A program made the position numbers and the translations under genes. Of a DNA stretch of 64,000 nucleotides, positions 30,887-39,460 are shown piece after piece (the stretch's first letter is position 1; every line of letters begins with the position of its first letter). Origin of the DNA: Gluconobacter sp. Gdi (GTDB taxonomy: Bacteria; Pseudomonadota; Alphaproteobacteria; Acetobacterales; Acetobacteraceae); assembly GCF_014132155.1 (NCBI RefSeq), contig NZ_BLJQ01000003.1:246450-310449 (forward strand), written 5' to 3'. Below the pieces are notes generated by a model. It did no database searches. It was given only the letters and a program-made list of their open reading frames with translations, and was not told the DNA's origin.

Positions 30887-32740
30887 ATGCCAACTCTGCT
30901 AGACAGCCTCGTCATTCAGCTTAATCTTGACGGCAAGAACGTTGCAAAGGGCGCGCAACAGGCCGGGAAAAGCCTTAAAACGCTTGAAGGTCAAGCTGGC
31001 CACACGGCGGGAACGCTATCTGAGGCCGGCAAGACTGCGGCTGATGGGTTCTCGCGGGCACGCACTGAGGCGTTGGCGTTACTTGCTGTCTTTACGGGCG
31101 GCCGATCCCTCAAGGCGTTTACGTCCGAGATCACGCGGACCAACGCGGAATTGGGCTACACGGCGCAGCGCCTGAATATGGATCCGGGTAATCTGTACCG
31201 GATGCAGAGAGCGGTTGAGGCTGTTGGCGGCTCGGCGTCTGAAGTCGGCTCTTCTTTCCAGTCTATGCAACAGGCGCTTACGGACCCTGCGCATGCTGCT
31301 CAGCTTCAGAACACTATGGGGCAGCTTGGACTACGGGCAAACGATTACGTAGATGCGCACGGGAATATCCAACAGGACATACTGAAGCGCCTGAACCGAT
31401 CTACTCAAGGGATGAACCAGGCCGCCAAGAATAGCCTTCTCCAGTCGCTTGGAATGGGCCCCGGTGAGATTAACGAAATTAATCTGACCACACGTGCTTT
31501 CGACAAGCTTCAGGCACAACTGAAGGATACAGCCCCTACTCCCCAGCAAATCCGTGACAGCCAGCAGCTTTTGTCTGACTGGACGGCGATGACTGCCGAA
31601 ACTGAGAAGCTGGGCCGCTCGATCCTTGGCTACTTGATGCCAGGGATCGATAAGGCGGTTACTAGCTTCACAGCGTGGGAGAAGGCTAACGAACCGCTTG
31701 CAAAAGAGATCGGCGAGACCGCGCTTGCAGTTGGTGGCCTGATTACGATTTTGGGCGGGTTGGCAACCGCAAAAGGCTTGCTGATGCTCTTCAAAATCCC
31801 TGGGGCCCTGAAGAACGCGTCCGCACTCAAAGATGCAATGTTCGCTTGTGATTGTGAGGGCGGACCTGGCGCAAGCGGCGCGAAGAAGGGCGAGAATGCC
31901 GCACTGACCGCCAGCGAAAAAACTGCAAAAGAGACAGCCGAGGCTGGCGCGCGAAAGGGCGCGAGTAAGGCTTTGCCAGAAATGGGCACATATCTTGCTA
32001 AAGGTGCAGATGCGAGCGGCCTTATCTTTCGAAAATGGGCACTGAGGCAGGGGCTGCGGGCGATTCCAATCGCAGGAGAATTATACGATCTGTACGGCGG
32101 GGCTCTAAACAAAGGTGAAAGCGCTGCTGTCGACCGACTGCGCGCTCGTGGGGCTTTCGGCAATAACCCGTTCGGGAAGTATTCCGCTGCTGTGGCCGGC
32201 ATCGAAAGCGGCGGTCGGTACGACATAATGGGCGGCGCTGGTGGCAAGTACGCCGGCAAGTATCAGATGAGCCGTGATGCGATTAACGATGCAGCCAAGC
32301 GCCTGCATGAGGATGCACCTTCAACAGATCAATTCCTAAAAGATCCCGGGATGCAGGAGCGCTATTTTCGCGCCTACACGGATATGAATCGCGCCTATCT
32401 ATCTTCCCATGATGCTACGTTCAGTAAGCTTTCTGAGAATAAGCAACTTGCTATCCTTGGATATGCCCACAACCAAGGCGCGGGCGGCGCGCTCAAATGG
32501 CTGCATGGCGGGGCCGTTGGGCATGATGCCTTTGGAACCGCCGGAACTAGATACTCGGACGCCATTTCTGCCGCCCTTATGGGGCCCGACCAGCAAGTGG
32601 CACAGAACAAAACAGAGATCCATGTAGGGGATATCCACGTCACGGCCCACGGCAATGCTAATGGCCAGCAGATCGCTCGGGACGTGCACACTGAGCTGAA
32701 GCGCATTCTTCCTCACACAGCAGCAACGGGACTGGCCTGA
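30887..32740 (+). CDS. Tape measure protein with C-terminal lysozyme-like domain
   Basis: 617 residues. The N-terminal half is helical tape (LDGKNVAKGAQQAGKSLKTL; hydrophobic stretch about 275-305). The C-terminal part (about 430-560) looks like a lytic transglycosylase: AVAGIESGGRYDI with Glu440 as candidate catalytic residue, then GKYAGKYQMSRDA and LGYAHNQGAGG. The protein sets tail length and can open peptidoglycan during injection. The tape is short, so the tail should be short for a myovirus. No obvious frameshift. Confidence 0.85.
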   Translation: MPTLLDSLVIQLNLDGKNVAKGAQQAGKSLKTLEGQAGHTAGTLSEAGKTAADGFSRARTEALALLAVFTGGRSLKAFTSEITRTNAELGYTAQRLNMDPGNLYRMQRAVEAVGGSASEVGSSFQSMQQALTDPAHAAQLQNTMGQLGLRANDYVDAHGNIQQDILKRLNRSTQGMNQAAKNSLLQSLGMGPGEINEINLTTRAFDKLQAQLKDTAPTPQQIRDSQQLLSDWTAMTAETEKLGRSILGYLMPGIDKAVTSFTAWEKANEPLAKEIGETALAVGGLITILGGLATAKGLLMLFKIPGALKNASALKDAMFACDCEGGPGASGAKKGENAALTASEKTAKETAEAGARKGASKALPEMGTYLAKGADASGLIFRKWALRQGLRAIPIAGELYDLYGGALNKGESAAVDRLRARGAFGNNPFGKYSAAVAGIESGGRYDIMGGAGGKYAGKYQMSRDAINDAAKRLHEDAPSTDQFLKDPGMQERYFRAYTDMNRAYLSSHDATFSKLSENKQLAILGYAHNQGAGGALKWLHGGAVGHDAFGTAGTRYSDAISAALMGPDQQVAQNKTEIHVGDIHVTAHGNANGQQIARDVHTELKRILPHTAATGLA

Positions 32741-33462
32741 TGGCTTTTGAGAACGTAACCATGCCGTCCATCTGGGATATTCCGGTGGCCGTAGGCGTCC
32801 CTGCCCTGCTCGGACAGTCTATCGGCGCGGGAGTGGACGCTTCGGCTTCTACTGCTCTGGCGGGTGTCGTTCAAAGTTGGACGATCAATCAGGCCGCAAA
32901 GAAATGGGGCATCTTCAACTCGTCCAATAAGAACGTGCTGTCAGCAGCCCACGTGCATGGCATCGAGTACGAAAGCAGTTATGCGGTTTCAGATGCGCCG
33001 TTAGAAGACGGAGGCTTCACATCCTACAACAAGGTAAAGGCGCCCTATAACGCACGCGTTACGCTAGTCTGCGATGGGTCGGAGACTGGATCAAGCGGCC
33101 TTTTTTCTTCTTTAACAAGCTTGATTTCCGGTCTTACTGGGAGCTCAGGAACGGCCGTTCGGCAGGATTTTCTCAATACACTTGAAAGCGTAGTTGCAGA
33201 CACGAACCTCTATCATGTCGTCACACCTGAGCGGACATATATTAACGCCAATATTGTTGGTTATCGCTGGCGGCGAACGAGTGAAAATGGCCTGACCATG
33301 CTGGTGGCGGAAGTGGCGCTTCAAGAAGTCCGTAAGACAGCAGTATCTACCTTCACTAACACTGCTCAACCTCAGGGGGCTGCGGCGGTCCAAGGGGGAA
33401 CGGTCCAAGGCACCACACCATCGACTGCGGTCCAGACTGCGGTAGCCGGAGTGATGGCATGA
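32740..33462 (+). CDS. Baseplate/distal tail protein
   Basis: 240 residues, directly after the tape measure gene. Strand-rich core (HVHGIEYESSYAVSDAPLED, APYNARVTLVCDGSE) with a central low-complexity insert and a Gln/Thr-rich end. Its place and core resemble Dit-like baseplate proteins of DUF3383-type myoviruses. One-base overlap upstream, 4 bp downstream. Confidence 0.65.
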   Translation: MAFENVTMPSIWDIPVAVGVPALLGQSIGAGVDASASTALAGVVQSWTINQAAKKWGIFNSSNKNVLSAAHVHGIEYESSYAVSDAPLEDGGFTSYNKVKAPYNARVTLVCDGSETGSSGLFSSLTSLISGLTGSSGTAVRQDFLNTLESVVADTNLYHVVTPERTYINANIVGYRWRRTSENGLTMLVAEVALQEVRKTAVSTFTNTAQPQGAAAVQGGTVQGTTPSTAVQTAVAGVMA

Positions 33463-33758
33463 CCCAAATAGAAATACCGCTTTCCGCGGCGGCATCCCAG
33501 ACGATCAAAGTGATTTTAAATCAGCAATCAGTTCGGTTGGATGTGTATCAGAGATCAACCGGGCTGTTCATGAATGTCTGGCTGAACGGAATCCAGGTGG
33601 TCGCCGGTGCTATCTGCCAAAACCTCAACCCCGTCGTGCATGCTGATTACCTTGGTCTTGGGGGGGACTTTATATTCGTGGACACGCAAGGCTCGGATGA
33701 CCCCACTTATGATGGGTTAGGAAGCCGTTACGTCCTGGTTTGGGCAACAATATCATGA
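33459..33758 (+). CDS. Baseplate plug protein (DUF6983-like)
   Basis: 99 residues, all-strand. IEIPLSAAASQTIKVILNQQ at the start and GLGSRYVLVWAT at the end fit the baseplate plug family seen in cyanophage Pam3-type baseplates. Overlaps neighbours on both sides (ATGA). Confidence 0.8.
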   Translation: MTQIEIPLSAAASQTIKVILNQQSVRLDVYQRSTGLFMNVWLNGIQVVAGAICQNLNPVVHADYLGLGGDFIFVDTQGSDDPTYDGLGSRYVLVWATIS

Positions 33759-34786
33759 GCTCGACAACGACTTCCTACGCGCCGAAGCTCCAAACGAGCT
33801 TTACGAAGAAGCGTATCGACGTGACCTTTCATATTCCGAGCGGTTCTATTGCCCCCGGGAGTGATGCTGATACCGTCAAGCTGACCGGGCATCGTGTGCG
33901 CGCGACGGTCACGATGGCCGGGTTTATTGCCGGGTCACAGCTTTCGCTACGCATCGAAGGCATGACGCTTGCAATGATGAACCGGCTTTCCGTCGTTCAG
34001 GCCATGATCAATGTTCAGAACCAGATCTCTATTCGCGGCTCAACGGCAAGCGTTACTGTTCAAGCAGGCGATGACACCTTCGGTCTCAGCACAATTTTCC
34101 GGGGCACAATTGCTGAAGCGTTCGTGGACTTTTCGGGCGCTCCCAATGTCGCTTTCCAGGCGCTCGCGTGGGACAATCAGGCCGCAAAACTCTCCCCAAC
34201 TGCGCCGGCATCGTACGCCGGGACGGTCCCTGCGGCGACGATCTTCTCTGACCTTGCCAGTCGCGCACCTTCTGCATGGCCAGCTAACGACCCGACACGA
34301 CCCTCTGGCGTATTTAACAATCACAGCGTGACCGAAACCGTGACGAATTTCTACGGGTGCGGCACCGTCATGTCGCAGATTGATCACCTCGCCCGCACCA
34401 TTGGCGCGGCTTATGCGTGGGACGTCGATGGCGCACTAAACGTCTGGTCTAAAAAGGACGGTACAGACACCAACCGCATCTCAACGAAGATCAACAAAGG
34501 AACCGGCCTGATTGGATACCCAGCTTACAATCAGAATGGCGTAGTGTTCACCTGCCTGTTCAACCCTACCTTGCGATATAGGGTTCCGATCCGGCTGGAG
34601 AGCGAATACCTGCCTCAAGGGTGGGTAGACAATGAGATGGGACAGTCCATTCCCAAGCTTCCAGCAACAGGCGTTTGGTCGCCTTACACCATCACCCATG
34701 ATATCGCATCCGAGACCCCGGGAGGCCCCTGGTTCTCATATGTTGCGGCCGTTACTGGCGTTGTTCCGCAGGCAAGCACAGCATGA
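33755..34786 (+). CDS. Baseplate hub protein
   Basis: The ATG at 33755 overlaps the plug gene stop and gives 343 residues. The fold appears to be gp27-like: repeated strand modules (HRVRATVTMAGFIAGSQLSL, MINVQNQISIRGSTASV) and a central FYGCGTVMSQIDHLARTIGA segment typical of hub proteins. Lies just before the spike gene, as expected. Confidence 0.8.
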   Translation: MSSTTTSYAPKLQTSFTKKRIDVTFHIPSGSIAPGSDADTVKLTGHRVRATVTMAGFIAGSQLSLRIEGMTLAMMNRLSVVQAMINVQNQISIRGSTASVTVQAGDDTFGLSTIFRGTIAEAFVDFSGAPNVAFQALAWDNQAAKLSPTAPASYAGTVPAATIFSDLASRAPSAWPANDPTRPSGVFNNHSVTETVTNFYGCGTVMSQIDHLARTIGAAYAWDVDGALNVWSKKDGTDTNRISTKINKGTGLIGYPAYNQNGVVFTCLFNPTLRYRVPIRLESEYLPQGWVDNEMGQSIPKLPATGVWSPYTITHDIASETPGGPWFSYVAAVTGVVPQASTA

Positions 34787-35415
34787 CAAATCCAAGCTTT
34801 TCCAATTTCTCAGCACAAGGCTCTGATACTGGCGCTTTGGAAACGCTTATTCGAAAGAACTTGTCGGATTTGGGAACCAACACCCTCGTGCAGGTCAAAG
34901 CGGTCCACCCAGGCGACGGTATCGTTGGCAAAGTGGATGTACACCCGATGGTCCACCAGCAAACAAGCGATGGTGCTTCGGTGCCGCACGGGACAATTTA
35001 CGGCGTTCCTTACCTGCGCATACAGGGCGGCGCATGCGCGATTATCGTTGATCCAGTAGTCGGCGATATCGGATACGCAATCATCTCAGGGCGCGATCAG
35101 TCTAACGCGGTCGAGAGCCGAGCGCCCTCTTCTCCAGGTTCCTTTCGGCAGCACTCCATGGCGGATTGTGTTTATGTGGGCGGATTTCTTGGCGCGGCGC
35201 CGACCCACTATGTGCAGGTTACAACTGACGGCATCCGCCTCGTGACGACTGGTAAAGTGACGATTGAGGCATCCGAAGTGGATATAAAATGCCCAGTGAA
35301 TGTGAGTGGCCCGATTACTGCTACTGGCGACATAACCGGCAATGGCATTTCGTTGGACAATCATATGCACGGCGGCGTGCAGTCGGGCTCAGGCACCACG
35401 GGCAAGCCCCAATAA
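34783..35415 (+). CDS. Membrane-puncturing spike protein (Gp138/gp5-like)
   Basis: 210 residues. An N-terminal OB-fold (HPGDGIVGKVDVHPMVHQQ, then PYLRIQGGACAIIVDPVVGD) leads to a repetitive beta-helix (TGKVTIEASEVDIKCPVNVS) and a tip with LDNHMHGGVQSGSGTTGKP, whose HxH residues in relatives bind an iron ion at the spike apex. Pierces the outer membrane on sheath contraction. Confidence 0.88.
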   Translation: MTNPSFSNFSAQGSDTGALETLIRKNLSDLGTNTLVQVKAVHPGDGIVGKVDVHPMVHQQTSDGASVPHGTIYGVPYLRIQGGACAIIVDPVVGDIGYAIISGRDQSNAVESRAPSSPGSFRQHSMADCVYVGGFLGAAPTHYVQVTTDGIRLVTTGKVTIEASEVDIKCPVNVSGPITATGDITGNGISLDNHMHGGVQSGSGTTGKPQ

Positions 35416-35488
35416 CGCTTGTACTTGGACCCAGAACAAACTACTGTCCGTATAAATTCCCATATTCGCGCACTGCGCGGGATCTCTC

Positions 35489-35842
35489 ATGAAATCGCTG
35501 CTTCTGGACAGAACCACATGGGATCTGTCTCTTGATGCTGACCGCAATCTGGCTGTCTGCACTGAGGGATATTCGATCCTTCAGGACGTGGCGTGTGCTG
35601 TTCGAACGTGGTCGGGAGAGTGCTGGTACGATACCAGCCTTGGCCTGACTTACGACAATGGGATCTTCAACGGCTCAACGCCAATGGCTCTTTTGAAATC
35701 CCAGGCAGAAGCCGCAGCCCTCGCCGTACCTGGCGTCTCTTCTGCTCAGTGCGTTCTGATAGGCCCCCGCCCCGATCGCTCACTTGGCGGCGCGATTGCG
35801 GTGACATTCACGTCCGGAGAAATTGCCAGTGTCCAGTTCTGA
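35489..35842 (+). CDS. Baseplate wedge protein (gp25/W-like)
   Basis: 117 residues with the gp25-like lysozyme-related fold: RTTWDLSLDADRNLAV, ILQDVACAVRTWSGECWYD, GVSSAQCVLIG. Preceded by a 73-bp gap that contains a 17-base sequence repeated from 16971-16987 and a TATAAA box (35450-35455). Its end overlaps the baseplate J gene. Confidence 0.82.
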   Translation: MKSLLLDRTTWDLSLDADRNLAVCTEGYSILQDVACAVRTWSGECWYDTSLGLTYDNGIFNGSTPMALLKSQAEAAALAVPGVSSAQCVLIGPRPDRSLGGAIAVTFTSGEIASVQF

Positions 35843-36791
35843 CGCAACAACGTCGGTCCCGGCCGCGTCGCTCACGGATGCGGGGTTTGTGGCCCCGGCT
35901 GAAACAGATATTCTCGCTGGCGTCCAGGCCGATATCACTGCAGCTCTTGGTGGAAACGTTAATCAGGCACTGACGACGCCGCAAGGCCAACTCGCCATGA
36001 GTGAGGCGGCCATCATAGGCGATTGCCTCGATCAGATCCTTGGCGTCTTCAATGGGGTTGATCCGCGAACGGCTTCAGGGCGGATGCAGGACGCAATCGG
36101 GTATATCGCTTTCCTGACGCGCAATGCGGGCGAGACGCGAGCCGCTTTTGAATATCGCCGCCAGAACAGCGTGGCGCAAAATAGCATTGGAGCCAATGCC
36201 TCAATTCTTGGCGCCATCCTCAGCATCGACGGTGTAACGGATGCCTACGTCACGGATAATCCGAACGGGACTTCGCTGCTTACTGGCGGCGTGACGTTGG
36301 ACCCGCACAGCCTTTACGTTTGCTATACCGGGAGTAATGTCGATCCCGCTGCCGTGGCTCTCGCAGTCATACAGCGAAAATCGCCCGGGTGCGGATATAC
36401 TGGGTCCAATAGCATTACCATTCAGGACCCGGCCGCCGTCTATAATGGCAACGGCCCAAAGTACATGGTGAAGTACGACCTCGCCATTGATACGCCGATC
36501 TACTTCAACGTGCAGATCGTCAATTCAAACGCCGTTCCTTCTACGGCTTTGGGGCAAATTCAAGATGCGATCATCGCCGCCTTCTCTGACGGAACGGCAA
36601 CGCAGCCCCGGCAGGGCTCAACCATTCTTGCCGCGCGGTATTACTGCGCAGTCGGAAACGTTGCGAATTGGGTTCAGCTTGAAGGCATCATGATTGGCAC
36701 GACGTCTGCGGCTGGCGAGCAGCGGATTGACCTGAATATTAATCAAGCGCCTTCGATCTCCGCTGCGAATATCACTCTGACACTGGTGTGA
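35829..36791 (+). CDS. Baseplate J-like protein
   Basis: GTG start at 35829 with GGAGA seven bases upstream; 320 residues. Typical baseplate J features: FVAPAETDILAGVQADITAA, QLAMSEAAIIGDCLDQIL, and ASILGAILSIDGVTDAYV. Structural part of the wedge ring connecting hub and fibres. Confidence 0.88.
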   Translation: MSSSDATTSVPAASLTDAGFVAPAETDILAGVQADITAALGGNVNQALTTPQGQLAMSEAAIIGDCLDQILGVFNGVDPRTASGRMQDAIGYIAFLTRNAGETRAAFEYRRQNSVAQNSIGANASILGAILSIDGVTDAYVTDNPNGTSLLTGGVTLDPHSLYVCYTGSNVDPAAVALAVIQRKSPGCGYTGSNSITIQDPAAVYNGNGPKYMVKYDLAIDTPIYFNVQIVNSNAVPSTALGQIQDAIIAAFSDGTATQPRQGSTILAARYYCAVGNVANWVQLEGIMIGTTSAAGEQRIDLNINQAPSISAANITLTLV

Positions 36792-36792
36792 C

Positions 36793-37395
36793 ATGCTCAA
36801 CGTATCAGAGACGATCCTTGCGCAGTTCGCAAACAGCCCTTCTCTCAGGACGATCATTGAAGGCTTTAACCAAGCCATAGACCCGAGGGAACTGACAGAC
36901 GCATGGTATGACAGCGTCTGGAATCCGCAGACCGCCGTGGGCTGGGGATTGGATGTCTGGGGCCGGATCGTCGGCGTCAGCCGCGTTCTTCAAGTTGCAA
37001 ATATCGGGTTTTTTGGCTTCTCCGAGGGTGCGCCTGACTCTCTCACGTTTGGTGAGGGCGTTTTTTATAACGGGTCTGGTGCCAGTTCCAATTTCAGCCT
37101 GACAGACGATGCCTTTCGGAGGCTGATCTTCGCCAAGGCGGCTGCCAACATCTGGAACGGATCTATCACAGGTCTGAATGCCATCCTGATGCTGCTCTTT
37201 GGAGACAAAGGCCAATGCTACGTCTCAGACAATCAGGACATGACGTTGACCTATGTGTTCGAGTTTTCGCCAACAGGAGTGGACCGATCAATCATCGGTT
37301 CAGGAGTGCTGCCTCGCCCCTGTGGAGTGAGTGTGAATTACATTTTCATTCCCGCAATTGATTATGACACCGACTTCGGGCCCGATATCCAATGA
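36793..37395 (+). CDS. Baseplate/tail protein (DUF2612)
   Basis: 200 residues with the DUF2612 pattern: W-LDVWGRIVGV (residues 51-65), FGFSEGAPDSLTFGEGVFYN and DDAFRRLIFAKAAANIWNG. Follows baseplate J, as in related myoviruses, and links baseplate to fibres. Four-bp overlap with the fibre gene. Confidence 0.85.
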   Translation: MLNVSETILAQFANSPSLRTIIEGFNQAIDPRELTDAWYDSVWNPQTAVGWGLDVWGRIVGVSRVLQVANIGFFGFSEGAPDSLTFGEGVFYNGSGASSNFSLTDDAFRRLIFAKAAANIWNGSITGLNAILMLLFGDKGQCYVSDNQDMTLTYVFEFSPTGVDRSIIGSGVLPRPCGVSVNYIFIPAIDYDTDFGPDIQ

Positions 37396-38429
37396 AGCAA
37401 TCTGACTTTCCGTCGAAGATCATCATTCCCTTTGCCGGGAATGCTTCCAGCTCTTTTGTTCGGGACATCCCGCAGACGACGACAGACCAAGCGGCGGCAT
37501 CCTTTGACCAAGGCTTCCCGGCCAACACTTTTACGAACACGGCTGCGGGGGGAACGCCTCCCGACGGGAAAGACTTCAACGGTATCCTTCGCATCGTAAC
37601 CGGGCTTCTTCGGCAGTATTGTCTCGGATATGTGCCAGTATTTGATGCGACCTATCAGACGGAAATCGGCGGTTACCCAAACGGCTCCCTCATCCAGGAC
37701 GCCACGACAGCCGGTGTTTATTGGCAATCAACAGCAGATGCGAACACTACTACGCCGGGAGCAACTGGCGCGTCGTGGGTCCGGTTCGGTTTTTACAAGG
37801 CGACCCCGAGCACCCTGATCCAGACGTCCAACACAGGGAATATGCTCGTCCCCGCTGGCGTCTATTTGATGCGCTTCCGTTTGCGTGCAGGCGGTGGCGG
37901 CGGCGGGGCTGGCGGTGGCAATTCGACTTCTGCCGTATCGGCTGGCGGTGGCGGTGGTGGCGGAGGCTGGGGCGAAGTCATCATTTCGGTCCAACCCGGC
38001 AACAACGTCTCATGGGTCGTCGGCGCTGGCGGCTCTGCTGGCGTCAATAATGGAACATCCGGCACACAGGGCGGTGACACGATCCTGTACGTCTCTGGCG
38101 TCGAAGTAGCTCGCGTCACAGGAGGCAGTGGCGGAGCGAATGCGACCGAAGGAAGCGTTGGCGCTGGCGGTGTCGGCGGCACATTCAAGGTAACAACTGC
38201 CGTTGGGTATGCCGCAGAGGATGGCGCAGGCGGCGGCTACGGTATTTACGCCGGTGTCAGCCAAGGATGGGGCGGAATAGGCGGTTCATCGTTTGGCAAA
38301 TCGTTCGTGCAGGTCACAGGCCAGAACACGGCGGGCATATCCGGACAATCTGGCGGCGGAGGTTCGGGCGGCACCGGCACCAGCAATGGCGGCTCTGGAA
38401 CTGCGGGGGAAGTGATCTATGACTTCTGA
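37392..38429 (+). CDS. Tail fibre/adhesin with polyglycine-rich receptor domain
   Basis: 345 residues. The N-terminal half (1-155) is a fibre attachment region (KQSDFPSKIIIPFAGNASSS, GYPNGSLIQDATTAG). The C-terminal half (160-340) is built of glycine blocks such as AGGGGGGAGGGN and SAGGGGGGGGWG separated by variable loops, as in the gp38 adhesins of T-even phages, whose polyglycine-II bundles display receptor-binding loops. Likely a host-range determinant. The DNA of this part (37890-38420) is repetitive and GC-rich. Confidence 0.75.
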   Translation: MKQSDFPSKIIIPFAGNASSSFVRDIPQTTTDQAAASFDQGFPANTFTNTAAGGTPPDGKDFNGILRIVTGLLRQYCLGYVPVFDATYQTEIGGYPNGSLIQDATTAGVYWQSTADANTTTPGATGASWVRFGFYKATPSTLIQTSNTGNMLVPAGVYLMRFRLRAGGGGGGAGGGNSTSAVSAGGGGGGGGWGEVIISVQPGNNVSWVVGAGGSAGVNNGTSGTQGGDTILYVSGVEVARVTGGSGGANATEGSVGAGGVGGTFKVTTAVGYAAEDGAGGGYGIYAGVSQGWGGIGGSSFGKSFVQVTGQNTAGISGQSGGGGSGGTGTSNGGSGTAGEVIYDF

Positions 38430-38604
38430 GATATATGCCATCTATCTGACGTCCGCTCAGAATGGGATGCCGGCAGGATATGTGGTGAACAACATCGTCT
38501 GTCCTCCCGGTGCAGAGCCGACCACTTCAAGTGGTCAGGTTGCCGTTGCAGATCCTGACAGAAAATACCCGATCGGAAGCATCTATACGGCGGACAGCGC
38601 ATGA
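38419..38604 (+). CDS. Small tail-fibre-associated protein
   Basis: 61 residues, overlapping the adhesin end by 11 bp and the next gene by 4 bp. Contains GYVVNNIVCPPGAEPTTSSG and ends in KYPIGSIYTADS. No family recognised; position suggests a fibre accessory or chaperone. Confidence 0.6.
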   Translation: MTSEIYAIYLTSAQNGMPAGYVVNNIVCPPGAEPTTSSGQVAVADPDRKYPIGSIYTADSA

Positions 38605-39050
38605 CGTGGACGCCCTGCCAGCGGATTGTAAGAGCTGACATTCCGCCATCATTACGACTAAGGGGCATTAGTTCTGACGTAATGTTGTGCTGGCCAAATG
38701 CGGCCCTGAATGGTGCTGCTGATTACAGCGTCGATTTCTCGGGACTCATGTCCTGCGGCGGCAAAATCGTGGAAACGGTATTTGCGGTGGACGGCGCGGA
38801 AATCGCGTGGTCTTCGATCTTTGGAGGGGTGGTGACGGCCTGGATCAAGTGGCTGTCTCCTGGTCTCCAGTCCGTCCTTGTGACGGTGCGCACTGCTGCT
38901 GGTGAAAACCTCACGGTATCAGTCAGTCTTAACGTTCAGACGGCAGCGTCCCTGATCGTGCCCGCGCTCCCGGCTTTTGCACCGAACGTGCTTGCACTGG
39001 GGGGCGTCTGTTTTCCGGATGCTTCCGGGGCGCCTCTGGTTACTGGATAG
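38601..39050 (+). CDS. Fibre-tail adaptor-like protein
   Basis: 149 residues. ADIPPSLRLRGISSDVMLCW at the start, SIFGGVVTAWIKWLSPG in the middle and a strand-rich end resemble phage fibre-tail adaptor proteins, which form strand-rich linkers between baseplate and fibres. Family call moderate. Confidence 0.6.
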   Translation: MTWTPCQRIVRADIPPSLRLRGISSDVMLCWPNAALNGAADYSVDFSGLMSCGGKIVETVFAVDGAEIAWSSIFGGVVTAWIKWLSPGLQSVLVTVRTAAGENLTVSVSLNVQTAASLIVPALPAFAPNVLALGGVCFPDASGAPLVTG

Positions 39051-39055
39051 AAAAT

Positions 39056-39460
39056 ATGACTACGAGCATCCAAGATCCTGCGATGCAGGTCTATGCGGCG
39101 CAATCGACAGATCTGCTCCTGATGTGGCGCACGGACGGCAATCTCCCTTTGGGCGGTAGGACCGTCACGATTGCGGTCTCAGACTTCTTCCTTTCCATGG
39201 CGTCTCCGTGGATGACCCTGTGGTTCGCGGCTCTCCCGGCCGTTGCCCCGTCTCAGGGGTGGTGGAGGAATGGGGCAGAACTGGCTTATGCGGGAGATCC
39301 TGCGACAGCGCCTGCACTGCCTGGGGGAATAACAACCGCGCAGTTTGCGTCGGTTCGGAGTGCCTATCTGGCCAGTCTTCCAACGTCTGATCCGGGCGAC
39401 GGGGTTTCTGACTGGAACAATAGCGGGATCATCACCAAAAGCCTTGGGGGCGGCGCATGA
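39056..39460 (+). CDS. Hypothetical tail-region protein
   Basis: 134 residues, no signal peptide. Trp-rich segment ASPWMTLWFAALPAVAPSQG, then WWRNGAELAYAGDPA. It lies between adaptor and exported fibre-like genes and ends in a 4-bp overlap. Function unknown. Confidence 0.6.
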   Translation: MTTSIQDPAMQVYAAQSTDLLLMWRTDGNLPLGGRTVTIAVSDFFLSMASPWMTLWFAALPAVAPSQGWWRNGAELAYAGDPATAPALPGGITTAQFASVRSAYLASLPTSDPGDGVSDWNNSGIITKSLGGGA

